Shown in pieces: positions 45,061 to 55,313 of a DNA stretch of 57,403 nucleotides. A model generated the notes under the pieces. That model was not told where the DNA came from. It made no database searches and saw only the letters and a list, made by a program, of their open reading frames with translations. How positions within the stretch are numbered: the first letter of the stretch is position 1; the number at the start of each line of letters is the position of its first letter. Origin of the DNA: Flavobacterium sp. (GTDB taxonomy: Bacteria > Bacteroidota > Bacteroidia > Flavobacteriales > Flavobacteriaceae); assembly GCF_027490375.1 (NCBI RefSeq), contig NZ_JAIXYH010000064.1:1-57403 (forward strand), written 5' to 3'. The position numbers and the translations under genes were made by a program.

Positions 45061-45375
45061 AAGTAGAATTCCGAGAGCTATTGTAAGGGAAAAAGCCTTC
45101 GACAACTGCTTGGTTCACAACGCGAGAGGACTCGCGCGGCAGCGAAATGGGTAAAAGATTTCGAGATTGAAAGATTGAAAGATTGAAAGATTAAAAAAAG
45201 CGAAAAAAACGAAAAAAAACGAAAACAGTGAAAAAAGTAAAATAAGAAAAGAATGTAAAAAACGAAAAAACCGCTTTGCGAACTTTGCGAAAATCTTTGC
45301 GCCCTTTGCGGTTAAAGCCTACGAAAAGTGGGTTCGGGGATGGCATAATGATACATAAAGTGGTGAACGTCACAA

Positions 45376-45428
45376 TTCCGATAGCTATCGGAACTAGCTT
45401 CTCGTGTCTATCCCGATAGCCATCGGGA
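45376..45428. repeat. Two GATAGC palindromes
   Basis: TTCCGATAGCTATCGGAA at 45376-45393 is a perfect 18-nt palindrome. TCCCGATAGCCATCGGGA at 45411-45428 differs only at the centre. They follow the shared GTGGTGAACGTCAC string, as the copy at 777 follows block 2. Confidence 0.85.
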
Positions 45429-45444
45429 CTCGTCTCTAATACCC

Positions 45445-46626
45445 CTACCCCGCAATTACCCCACTTCCCAACAATTCGTTCCCTGAGTACCAAGCCACAA
45501 ATTGTCCGGCGGTGATGGCCGATTGCTTTTCGTCGAATAAAACGTAAAGTGCGTCTTCGCGTTGCCACAATTGCGCTTTTTGTAACGGCTGACGGTAACG
45601 AATACGCGCCTGAACATCGAGCGTTTCGTGCAATTGCAAACGCAAATCTTCGCGAACCCAATGCACCTCTTTGTTGGCAACTTTCAAAGCCTTACGCCAC
45701 AAACCGGGATGCTGTTGTCCCAAACCGGTGTAAACGATATTTTCGACCACATCGGTGCCAATAATGAATAAAGGTTCTTTGGTTCCACCTACGTTCAATC
45801 CTTTACGCTGACCTACCGTAAAGTAATGTGCGCCTTGATGTGTGCCCACTACTTTTGGAATGCCTGCTGCTAAATCGAACGGCGCAGCTTCGAGCACCAA
45901 AGTGTCGGAATTGTCGGAATACGAGCGTTCAAATACCGGATCGTCGGCCATTAACTGCACAATTTTACCTGGTTTTGGCTGTAACTTTTGCTGCAAAAAT
46001 TCGGGTAATCGTACTTTACCAATAAAACACAAACCCTGCGAATCTTTTTTACCCGCCGTAACCAAACCTTGCTGCAAGGCTATTTCACGAACCTCGGCCT
46101 TTTGTAGGTGTCCGATTGGAAACAAGGCTTTAGCTAATTGCTCTTGCGAAAGCTGACACAAGAAATACGACTGATCTTTATTGGCGTCGGCGCCAGCTAA
46201 AAGTTGAAAAACTTCTTTTCCGTTAACAGTTGTGCTCGACTTTTGGCAATAATGACCCGTAGCTACGAAATCGGCTCCTAAGTCAAGAGCGATTTTCAAG
46301 AAGATATCAAACTTAATCTCGCGATTACACAATACATCTGGATTGGGTGTACGGCCGTTCTCGTACTCAGAAAACATATAATCTACGATGCGCTCGCGGT
46401 ATTGTTCACTTAAATCGACCGTTTGGAACGGAATGCCGAGCTTTTGCGCTACCAGTAAAGCATCGTTTGAGTCTTCTAACCACGGACACTCATTTGAAAT
46501 GGTCACCGAATCGTCGTGCCAATTCTTCATGAAAAGTCCAATAACCTCGTATCCTTGTTGTTGCAACAAATAGGCCGCCACACTCGAATCAACACCACCA
46601 GACAGCCCAACTACTACTTTCTTCAT
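45445..46626 (-). CDS. mnmA: tRNA-specific 2-thiouridylase
   Basis: Thiolates U34 of tRNA Lys, Glu and Gln. 393 residues from the ATG at 46626. PP-loop GLSGGVDSS at 7-15, catalytic Cys100 in NPDVLCN and Cys200 in GLCFIG. The start is supported by the PP-loop position and by the box at 46644-46651; the longer frame would add 23 residues read through the promoter. Confidence 0.95.
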   Translation of the reverse strand: MKKVVVGLSGGVDSSVAAYLLQQQGYEVIGLFMKNWHDDSVTISNECPWLEDSNDALLVAQKLGIPFQTVDLSEQYRERIVDYMFSEYENGRTPNPDVLCNREIKFDIFLKIALDLGADFVATGHYCQKSSTTVNGKEVFQLLAGADANKDQSYFLCQLSQEQLAKALFPIGHLQKAEVREIALQQGLVTAGKKDSQGLCFIGKVRLPEFLQQKLQPKPGKIVQLMADDPVFERSYSDNSDTLVLEAAPFDLAAGIPKVVGTHQGAHYFTVGQRKGLNVGGTKEPLFIIGTDVVENIVYTGLGQQHPGLWRKALKVANKEVHWVREDLRLQLHETLDVQARIRYRQPLQKAQLWQREDALYVLFDEKQSAITAGQFVAWYSGNELLGSGVIAG

Positions 46627-46643
46627 ACCTAAAATTCCTGCTG

Positions 46644-46651
46644 CAAATATA
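46644..46651 (-). promoter_or_regulatory. -7 box TATATTTG of mnmA
   Basis: Exact box on the minus strand, 17 nt before the ATG. Confidence 0.6.
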
Positions 46652-46731
46652 CGGTGCTTCCCATTAACGTCTTTTGCAGATGCCCATTTTAGCAAAAAAT
46701 TGGCTGCTCGTTTAGTGGTGTATCAACGCGA

Positions 46732-47427
46732 TTACTTTACTTTTTTGGCGACCGTTTTCTTGGTTATTGGGTATTTCTCGCGCTTATCTAGCTTGCCGTC
46801 TTTATAAAATTCCCAATAGCCTTTCTTTTCGCCTTTAACAAACTTGCCTTTCGACGCTAGTTTACCGTCGCTTTCGCGGAAAATGGCATCACCGTCGTAC
46901 TGATCATTTACATAGATGGTTTCTTCCAAAACAATGCCTTCTTCGGTGATTTTCTTGTACGTACCGTTTTTCTGACCGTTTTTATATGACGATTCTTCCG
47001 CGGTTTTACCCGACAGATAATACACTTTGCGAATGCTGTCGAGCTTGTCGTTCTTGTAAAACTCTTCCAAAGCTACGACGGTCGACTTCGGGTGATAGTA
47101 TTTCCACAAACCTTCCTTCTTTTTATTAACCGTTTTGCCTTCCGAACTTAAAAAGCCGTTTTCGTAAATTTTAGTGTAGGCTGTTTTACCTAAATCAGAA
47201 AAAACGCGCTCGGCGGTAACAGTTGAATTCTTGTCGTCTGCAAAGAATTTAAAGGTACCTACCTCTTTTCCGTCTTTGAAGTTGCCTTCGTAACGAATGC
47301 GTTTCGATGTTTCATAAAAGCCTCGCCACAATCCTTGCTTCAGTCCTTTTGCATCAGTACTGTTAATTTGTTGTGCACTTAACATTTGTGTAACTATCAA
47401 GAAAACAGCTATTAACCTCATATACAT
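46732..47427 (-). CDS. Secreted YwqK/MORN-repeat protein
   Basis: 231 residues with a signal peptide (cut near MLSAQ); the second Met (MRLIAV) is an equally possible start. The rest is a run of MORN-like YwqK repeats of roughly 20-25 residues, such as GLWRGFYETSKRIRYEGNF, GLWKYYHPKST and GYWEFYKDGKLDKRE. YwqK is named an antitoxin in Bacillus, but secreted Bacteroidota forms are probably structural or binding proteins. No toxin gene lies next to it. Confidence 0.85.
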   Translation of the reverse strand: MYMRLIAVFLIVTQMLSAQQINSTDAKGLKQGLWRGFYETSKRIRYEGNFKDGKEVGTFKFFADDKNSTVTAERVFSDLGKTAYTKIYENGFLSSEGKTVNKKKEGLWKYYHPKSTVVALEEFYKNDKLDSIRKVYYLSGKTAEESSYKNGQKNGTYKKITEEGIVLEETIYVNDQYDGDAIFRESDGKLASKGKFVKGEKKGYWEFYKDGKLDKREKYPITKKTVAKKVK

Positions 47428-47441
47428 GTTGATTTTACGTG

Positions 47442-47449
47442 CAAATATA
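47442..47449 (-). promoter_or_regulatory. -7 box TATATTTG of the YwqK-like gene
   Basis: Exact box on the minus strand 14 nt before the first ATG. Confidence 0.55.
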
Positions 47450-47626
47450 ACCTCAAAACGCGGTGCAGAGTAAAATATTTCGCAGCGGTTGCGTCTGTTA
47501 AAAGCAATTTCACTAAAGATTAACGGAGATGGTTAAATTACTCCTAAAAGTGTTTAATCTTCTTGAACAAAAGTTAAACAAAAGGATTTTCTTTCCTAGT
47601 TTTACCCCATCAATAAATCAATAACT

Positions 47627-48607
47627 ATGAAAAATTTACGAAAATTTGCAGCCATTGCATTAGGTGCTCTTGCACTGACAACGTTTAACTCGTGCGACGA
47701 TTCCGACTCAAACGGAGAAAGCAGAAATATTGCTGAGGTTGCAACAGAGACTCCCGAATTGAGCATTCTTGTTCAAGCATTAACAAGAGCGGGCTTGGTT
47801 GACGATGTAAGTGGAAACACGAAATTAACTGTTTTCGCTCCAACAAATCAGGCGTTTCTTGACTTCTTACAAGCAAATGATTTCCCAAATCTAGAAGCTG
47901 TTCCTGTAGATGTATTACGCGAAGTATTACGCAACCATGTTCTTGTTGGATCATTGCGTTCAAATCAATTAGAAACAGGTTATTATAAAACACTAGCAAC
48001 GGGAGCTGCATCTACTACATCAACAATCTCAATGTTTGTTAATGCTAACAATGGTGTAGTACTTAACGGTGGAGTTACAAACGGTGGAGCAACCGTAACT
48101 ACTGCAAACGTGCGTGCTAAAAACGGAACTATTCACATCGTAAACAGTGTAATTGGTATTCCAGATGTAGTTGATTTAGTATTGGCAAATCCAAATTACA
48201 GCTCATTGCGTTCGGCTCTTACACGTAACGACCAGCCAGATTTCGTTACATTGCTAAGAACTCAAGTTGGAACTGCTCCAGCTCCTGTAACCGTATTTGC
48301 TCCTGATAATGATGCGTTTGCAGCTTTATTAGGCGAATTAAACGCTCCAAACTTGGCTGCAATTAACGGTGCAACTTTAACAGCTGTGTTAAATTATCAT
48401 GTGGTTGGAGGCGCCAATGTTTTAGCGGGAAGCTTACAAAACAATCAAACAGTAACTACTGCAGGCGGTGGAACTTTCACCATTCAATTGCCAACTTCTG
48501 GAGCTCAGATCACCGATGGAGATAACCGCGTAACTAAAATTACCGCTACCGACATTCAAGGTAACAACGGCGTAATCCACCAAATTGATCGCGTATTATT
48601 ACCATAA
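47627..48607 (+). CDS. Fasciclin-domain lipoprotein
   Basis: 326 residues. Lipoprotein signal with Cys23 (TTFNSC). Two FAS1 domains follow, about 36-183 and 184-326, each with the H1 motif (LTVFAPTNQAF; VTVFAPDNDAF) and a NYHVV or NHVLV segment. FAS1 domains mediate adhesion, so a surface role is likely. Composition is richer in Ala, Asn and Thr than its neighbours. Stop is followed by a good terminator. Confidence 0.94.
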   Translation: MKNLRKFAAIALGALALTTFNSCDDSDSNGESRNIAEVATETPELSILVQALTRAGLVDDVSGNTKLTVFAPTNQAFLDFLQANDFPNLEAVPVDVLREVLRNHVLVGSLRSNQLETGYYKTLATGAASTTSTISMFVNANNGVVLNGGVTNGGATVTTANVRAKNGTIHIVNSVIGIPDVVDLVLANPNYSSLRSALTRNDQPDFVTLLRTQVGTAPAPVTVFAPDNDAFAALLGELNAPNLAAINGATLTAVLNYHVVGGANVLAGSLQNNQTVTTAGGGTFTIQLPTSGAQITDGDNRVTKITATDIQGNNGVIHQIDRVLLP

Positions 48608-48630
48608 TTTCCTTCATATATTTTCTTGGA

Positions 48631-48656
48631 AAAGCTGCCTTCGGGCGGCTTTTTTA
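48631..48656 (+). terminator. Terminator after the fasciclin gene
   Basis: AAAGCTGCC and GGCGGCTTT pair around a stable TTCG loop, followed by a T-run. Confidence 0.9.
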
Positions 48657-49512
48657 CTTTAAACCTGCCTTCGAGATTAAAAAAGTGAAATTCGTCGTAC
48701 AAGCATATTATAGTCGACATTCTTTTTTGGGCGCCCGGGCACGCTTTCGCCTTTACTCCTCGCCCATTACGCTTCGCTACTTGGGCTGTGGGGTACCGGC
48801 TCACTCGTTGGCGCGGCAATCGTTACCAAAAAATCCGTATTACTAAAACATAACGTTAGATAAATATGGTTTTTAATCTGACGAAATAATACAAACAAAA
48901 ATTGCGTTACTTAATTGATTTGAAAATACTTACTTGAGGTAATATTGCAATATTATGTTTAAAAAATTGCAAAGCTTCAAATCTAAATAACCCAGCAATT
49001 TTCAAACAAAGCTGCGCAGCAAAGCACTAATTAACCCAAACTGCTATTTCTATTGATTGCATTTGAAACGCTATTAAACCTAAACGCACCTGAGGCCAAT
49101 AGCTGAAGCAGCCGCAGCTAATCGTTGGCGCGGCAATCGTTGCCAAAAGATCGATTTATTGGAAGAATAAGGTTAAGGAAAATAGACATTAAATCAAACG
49201 AAATTGCCTAGTGCAAATTTTTATTAAAGAATTGATTTAATGGCATTTATTCGAGGTAATATTGCAATATTACGTTTTAAAAATCGCAAAGCTCCAAATA
49301 AAAATTTACTAGCCTTTTCCTGCTAAAACTCAACCGTAAAGCATCGATAAAGCCAAACTATTATTTTTTGAATGATTTCGAAACGCTATTAAACCATAAA
49401 GCCCGCAAGGCCAATAGCCGAAGCAGCTGCAGCAAATCGTTAGCGCGAAAAATCGTTGGCAAAAAATCGTTACAACTGCAAAATCGGCGTTGCACGATGC
49501 CGCTCAAAAACT
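48657..49512. other. Non-coding gap with a tandem duplication upstream of guaA
   Basis: No gene. 48720-48805 resembles the REP-like family (GGGCGCCCGGGCACGC, GCCCATTACGC). Two imperfect copies of a 315-317-bp unit follow, then the guaA promoter. Confidence 0.75.
48806..49437. repeat. Tandem 317-bp duplication with conserved palindrome
   Basis: Copy 1 is 48806-49122 and copy 2 is 49123-49437. Anchors recur at a constant distance: CGTTGGCGCGGCAATCGTT (48806, 49123), GAGGTAATATTGCAATATTA (48936, 49253) and GAAACGCTATTAAACC near the end of each. A third start (ATCGTTAGCGCG) follows at 49437. The palindrome TAATATTGCAATATTA is kept in both, and is 18 nt perfect in copy 2. Confidence 0.8.
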
Positions 49513-49520
49513 TACTTTTG
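49490..49520 (+). promoter_or_regulatory. Promoter of guaA
   Basis: TTG at 49490-49492 and TACTTTTG at 49513-49520 with a 20-nt spacer. The box ends 3 nt before the ATG at 49524. Confidence 0.7.
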
Positions 49521-49523
49521 CGC

Positions 49524-51053
49524 ATGCAACACAACGTACTTATTTTAGATTTCGGCTCGCAATACACGCAACTAATTGCACGCCGCGTTCGCGAATTAAA
49601 CATCTTTTGCGAAATTTTTCCCTATAACCAACCGCCTGCAAATCTCAAAGATTTTAAAGCTGTAATTCTATCCGGTTCGCCGTTTTCGGTTCGTGCCGAC
49701 GATCCACCGCATCCCGATCTTTCAGAAATTCGCGGAAAAGTGCCGCTACTTGCCGTTTGCTACGGCGCACAATATTTAGCACATTTCAACGGTGGAGAAG
49801 TGGCGCCATCAAACATCCGTGAATACGGCCGTGCAAATCTGTCGTATCTCAAAGAAAACGAAGCATTTCTCGCTAACATCCCCGCAAATTCACAAGTGTG
49901 GATGAGTCATTCCGACACCATAAAATCTTTGCCAACAAACGGCGTTCGCCTAGCAAGCACACACGATGTTGAAAATGCAGCGTTCCGTATCGAAGGCGAG
50001 CAAACCTACGCCATTCAATTTCATCCGGAAGTATATCACAGCACCGATGGCATGCAAATGCTGAAAAATTTCTTGGTCGATATCGCGAAAATCGAACAAA
50101 GCTTTACGCCAAACGCCTTCGTCGAAGAGATTGTTGCCGAATTGCAAACTAAAATCGGTTCCGATCGCGTAGTTCTTGGACTTTCGGGCGGTGTCGATTC
50201 TACCGTAGCCGCCGTTTTACTCCACAAAGCCATCGGTAAAAATCTGTATTGCATTTTTGTAAACAACGGACTTCTGCGCAAAAACGAATTCGAAAACGTG
50301 CTCAAACAGTACGAGCACATGGGCTTGAATGTTAAAGGTGTCGATGCCAGCGCGCAATTTCTCGATGCTCTTGCCGGAATTAGCGAACCGGAAGCGAAGC
50401 GAAAAGCCATCGGACGCGTTTTTATCGAAGTATTCGATCAAGAAGCACACAAAATCGAAGACGTAACTTGGCTTGCACAAGGAACTATTTATCCCGACGT
50501 AATTGAATCGATTTCGGTAAAAGGACCGTCGGCAACCATAAAATCACACCACAACGTAGGTGGTTTGCCCGATTATATGAAACTTAAGATCGTCGAACCC
50601 CTGCGGATGTTATTCAAAGACGAAGTTCGTCGCGTGGGCAAAACGTTGGGAATTGATGCCGCGCTACTCGGTCGCCATCCGTTTCCAGGACCGGGCTTGT
50701 CGATTCGCATTTTAGGCGACATCACACCTGAAAAAGTCAACTTATTGCAGGAAGTCGATGCAATTTTCATCGATGGATTAAAATCGTGGGGCTTATACGA
50801 CAGCGTTTGGCAAGCCGGAGCTATACTACTTCCCGTAAATTCGGTTGGTGTTATGGGCGACGAACGTACTTACGAAAAGGTAGTGGCGCTGCGCGCGGTG
50901 CAATCAACCGACGGAATGACCGCAGATTGGGTACATTTGCCATACGATTTCTTAATGAAAATAAGTAACGAGATCATCAATAAAGTAAAAGGAGTGAATC
51001 GCGTGGTGTACGACATTAGTTCAAAACCACCTGCAACCATAGAATGGGAATAG
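49524..51053 (+). CDS. guaA: GMP synthase (glutamine-hydrolysing)
   Basis: XMP to GMP. 509 residues from the ATG at 49524, giving [19 protein letters not shown], the standard start; the longer frame adds 52 residues encoded by repeat DNA and the promoter. Class I amidotransferase triad: Cys79, His167 and Glu169 (FHPEV). PP-loop synthetase motif SGGVDST at 221-227, then the dimerisation domain with HPFPGPGL. The LysM gene begins 20 nt later. Confidence 0.96.
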   Translation: MQHNVLILDFGSQYTQLIARRVRELNIFCEIFPYNQPPANLKDFKAVILSGSPFSVRADDPPHPDLSEIRGKVPLLAVCYGAQYLAHFNGGEVAPSNIREYGRANLSYLKENEAFLANIPANSQVWMSHSDTIKSLPTNGVRLASTHDVENAAFRIEGEQTYAIQFHPEVYHSTDGMQMLKNFLVDIAKIEQSFTPNAFVEEIVAELQTKIGSDRVVLGLSGGVDSTVAAVLLHKAIGKNLYCIFVNNGLLRKNEFENVLKQYEHMGLNVKGVDASAQFLDALAGISEPEAKRKAIGRVFIEVFDQEAHKIEDVTWLAQGTIYPDVIESISVKGPSATIKSHHNVGGLPDYMKLKIVEPLRMLFKDEVRRVGKTLGIDAALLGRHPFPGPGLSIRILGDITPEKVNLLQEVDAIFIDGLKSWGLYDSVWQAGAILLPVNSVGVMGDERTYEKVVALRAVQSTDGMTADWVHLPYDFLMKISNEIINKVKGVNRVVYDISSKPPATIEWE

Positions 51054-51073
51054 TTTTTGCCAATAAATTTTAT

Positions 51074-52972
51074 ATGAAAAAAGTATTGTTTGTATTCGTT
51101 TTGTTCTTTTCGCTACTTGCTCAAGCGCAAAGCATCAAAAAACATCAGGTAAAGGCGGGTGAAACCGTAACCTCAATAGCAAAAGACTATAAGGTAACTC
51201 CTGCCGATATCTATCGTTTAAATCCAGATGCTAAAGCCGGACTTAAACCCGAAATGACATTACTCATCCAAACAACAACCGAAGTAAAAGTTAAAGCCGA
51301 AGCTCCCAAAAAAACTGAGGATACTCCAAAAAAAGTTACTGAAAAATCGCACACAGTGAGCAGCGGCGAAACCATTTACAGCATCGCCAAAAAATATGGC
51401 TTATCGGAAACCGAGCTCTTAGCAGCCAATCCGGATGCAAAAAAAGGTATACAACCAGGTGATATACTTGTACTCAAAGCAGAAAAAAAGAACGGTAAAT
51501 CAGCTGAAAAAGCAACAACTAAAACCGAAACCAGCTTTCACATCGTTGAACCGAAAGAAACCAAATACGGCATCGCTAAAAAATACGGCATGAGTGTTAC
51601 GGATTTGGAAGCCTTAAATCCGGAAGTTAAATCGGGTTTACAAATTGGTTTTCGCCTAAAAATAAAACCCGGAACGTATGTAGAGCCCGAACCAACACCA
51701 GCTCCAGCTCCTGAAAAACCTGTCGAAAAAGAAGTTAAAAAAACGATCACGGTCGCTCCAAAAGAGACACTGTACGGACTTTCTAAAAAATACAAAACAA
51801 CGGTCGACGAACTTATTGCATTAAATCCTGAATTGAAAAACGGCTTGCAGGAAGGAATGTCGCTCGTAATTCCCGATGAAGAAAAATCCGAACCCTCAAA
51901 AATTGAAATTAAATCGGCAAACAAATCCGTTAAGCTTGCCGTGTTGATTCCGTTTAATTTAGATAAAATTGCCGTTGATTCTATCCCATTGGTTAGCAAT
52001 AAATTGAAAGCAGATCGTTTTCTAAATATGACGCTCGATTTTTACAGCGGTGTCGCAGCAGCCATCGATTCATTAAAACAAGACGGTGTAACTGTCGACG
52101 TAAGTTACTTCGATAGCGGCGAAAGCAAGCAAAGTTCGAAAGTTGCCGAATTAATTAAATCCGAGAACTTGGCTTCGTACGACGCCGTTATTGGTCCGTT
52201 TTACCAAAATCATGTGGAAAAAACCTGCGAACTCCTCGCAAAATCAAAAACGTTGGTCGTTTCGCCTTTAAGCAAAGATTACGACAAGAAATTTAAAAAT
52301 TTGGTGCAAACCATGCCCGATTCAAATGTACTCCGAGACGAAACTTTGGAATTCCTTTACGAAAAAGACGCCAAGATTTTAGCGATCGTTGAACCAAAGA
52401 AGGTAGCGCTAACCAATTATCTTAAAGCCAATTACAAAGACATTGTCTTCATTCCGCTTACCGAAAAAGGTGGTGTTACCAAAGAATTGATTCAACCACT
52501 ACTCCATTCCACGAAAGTGAATTACATCATTTTCGAAAGCGAAAGAACAGGCTTAGCGCTAAACTTTATTAATGCGTTAAATGCACTGGCGACCACGCAT
52601 AAAGTAACGCCGGTAACGCTCGACAAAAACGAAACCTTTGATTACGAAGAAATTTCTATCGAAAAATTAGCAAAATTGGGCTTAATTACACCTTCAGTAA
52701 CCACCGAATTAACCGAAGATGTACCGTTTCGTGCAGCTTATCGCAGCAAGTACAAAAGCAACCCAACGCAATTTGCCATTCGCGGTTTCGACCTGATCAT
52801 CGATCTTGTAAATCGTTTAGCAACTACCGAAAATGAGAAAGAGCTGTTTCAAGGCGAAACCAACGGACTCGAAAACCGATTCAAATACGAGAATACCAAA
52901 ACAGGTGCGCGCAATTCGGGCATTTACATATTGCAATACCAACCCGATTTAACGGTTAAAACCATCAACTAA
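51074..52972 (+). CDS. LysM-repeat protein with periplasmic-binding-like domain
   Basis: 632 residues from the ATG at 51074, which starts a signal peptide (cut after LAQAQ); an in-frame ATG at 51044 overlaps guaA and adds ten residues. Four LysM domains of about 45 residues, each with a GET/KET...IAKKY...LNP pattern, cover roughly 20-275. The rest, about 285-630, resembles a type 1 periplasmic ligand-binding fold (VKLAVLIPF, VIGPFYQNH). LysM binds peptidoglycan; the family is common in Bacteroidota and its role is unknown. Confidence 0.9.
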   Translation: MKKVLFVFVLFFSLLAQAQSIKKHQVKAGETVTSIAKDYKVTPADIYRLNPDAKAGLKPEMTLLIQTTTEVKVKAEAPKKTEDTPKKVTEKSHTVSSGETIYSIAKKYGLSETELLAANPDAKKGIQPGDILVLKAEKKNGKSAEKATTKTETSFHIVEPKETKYGIAKKYGMSVTDLEALNPEVKSGLQIGFRLKIKPGTYVEPEPTPAPAPEKPVEKEVKKTITVAPKETLYGLSKKYKTTVDELIALNPELKNGLQEGMSLVIPDEEKSEPSKIEIKSANKSVKLAVLIPFNLDKIAVDSIPLVSNKLKADRFLNMTLDFYSGVAAAIDSLKQDGVTVDVSYFDSGESKQSSKVAELIKSENLASYDAVIGPFYQNHVEKTCELLAKSKTLVVSPLSKDYDKKFKNLVQTMPDSNVLRDETLEFLYEKDAKILAIVEPKKVALTNYLKANYKDIVFIPLTEKGGVTKELIQPLLHSTKVNYIIFESERTGLALNFINALNALATTHKVTPVTLDKNETFDYEEISIEKLAKLGLITPSVTTELTEDVPFRAAYRSKYKSNPTQFAIRGFDLIIDLVNRLATTENEKELFQGETNGLENRFKYENTKTGARNSGIYILQYQPDLTVKTIN

Positions 52973-53376
52973 TGACTAGCAAAGTAACTTATCAAGGACA
53001 GTTGCGAACCAGCTCGGTGCATCTTGCCTCGGGTAACGAAATTACCAGCGATGCGCCAATCGACAATCACGGAAAAGGCGAAGCTTTCTCACCTACAGAT
53101 TACCTGGCCAATGCTTTAGCTGCATGCATGTTTACGGTTATGGGCATTAAAGCTATCGAAATGCAAATCGACTTGGCGGGCAGTTACGCAGAGGTTACTA
53201 AAATCATGGCTGCAGAACCGCGTCGGATTGGCGAGATCGTCGTTGAGATGTATTTACCTCAAAATCTGGATGAAAAGAGTAGAATTATTCTTGAACGAAC
53301 CGCAAAAACTTGTCCGGTTCATCATTCTTTACATCCCGATTTAATTCAGAACATCCGTTTTCATTATACTTTGTAA
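52972..53376 (+). CDS. OsmC/Ohr-family peroxide-detoxifying protein
   Basis: 134 residues. The two redox cysteines of the family are Cys52 in LAACMFTVMG and Cys114 in AKTCPVHHS. Reduces organic hydroperoxides using thiols. Start overlaps the LysM stop by 1 nt (TAATG), DUF3820 follows with no gap. Confidence 0.93.
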   Translation: MTSKVTYQGQLRTSSVHLASGNEITSDAPIDNHGKGEAFSPTDYLANALAACMFTVMGIKAIEMQIDLAGSYAEVTKIMAAEPRRIGEIVVEMYLPQNLDEKSRIILERTAKTCPVHHSLHPDLIQNIRFHYTL

Positions 53377-53613
53377 ATGTTGGAAGCACCCAACAAACAG
53401 CACTTACTCGAGTTGGCGCATGCTAAAATGCCGTTCGGAAAGTACCAAGATCGCTATTTGAGCGAATTGCCCGAGTATTATTTAGTATGGTTTCAACAAA
53501 AGGGATTTCCAGCTGGGAAACTAGGACAACAACTGCGCGAGGTCTTGGAAATCAAAGTAAACGGACTCGAACCGTTGTTGCGAAAATTAAGAGCCGATTT
53601 TCCAAAAAAATAG
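53377..53613 (+). CDS. DUF3820-family protein
   Basis: 78 residues. The MPFGKYQDRYLSELPEYYLVW segment (broken at its usual Gly-Lys) is diagnostic of DUF3820, a small family with unknown function, sometimes tied to exonuclease-like proteins. Begins right after the OsmC stop codon. Confidence 0.88.
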   Translation: MLEAPNKQHLLELAHAKMPFGKYQDRYLSELPEYYLVWFQQKGFPAGKLGQQLREVLEIKVNGLEPLLRKLRADFPKK

Positions 53614-55296
<1,683 letters not shown>

Positions 55297-55313
55297 CTCA
55301 CGATTTTTAATCA

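Larger units (their letters stand above)
44540..45444. other. Repeat-rich non-coding gap
   Basis: No gene seen. Minus-strand frames rich in Phe (44691-45118) are products of A-rich simple repeats. The stretch holds two GATTGAAA arrays, a 9-nt array, a CTTTGCG module near 45271-45313, a partial copy of the left-end block at about 45328-45373 and two palindromes. Confidence 0.8.

Noticed and set aside
44691..45118. Phe-rich minus-strand proteins from three frames
   Set aside because: All frames are open because A-rich 9-nt repeats lack stops; none has a family or a start signal.
46732..47427. Toxin-antitoxin system around the YwqK-like gene
   Set aside because: The protein is secreted and has no toxin-like partner; the antitoxin name comes from a distant Bacillus homologue.
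47685..48011. Antisense ORF in the fasciclin gene
   Set aside because: Entirely inside a clear FAS1 coding region, without independent evidence.
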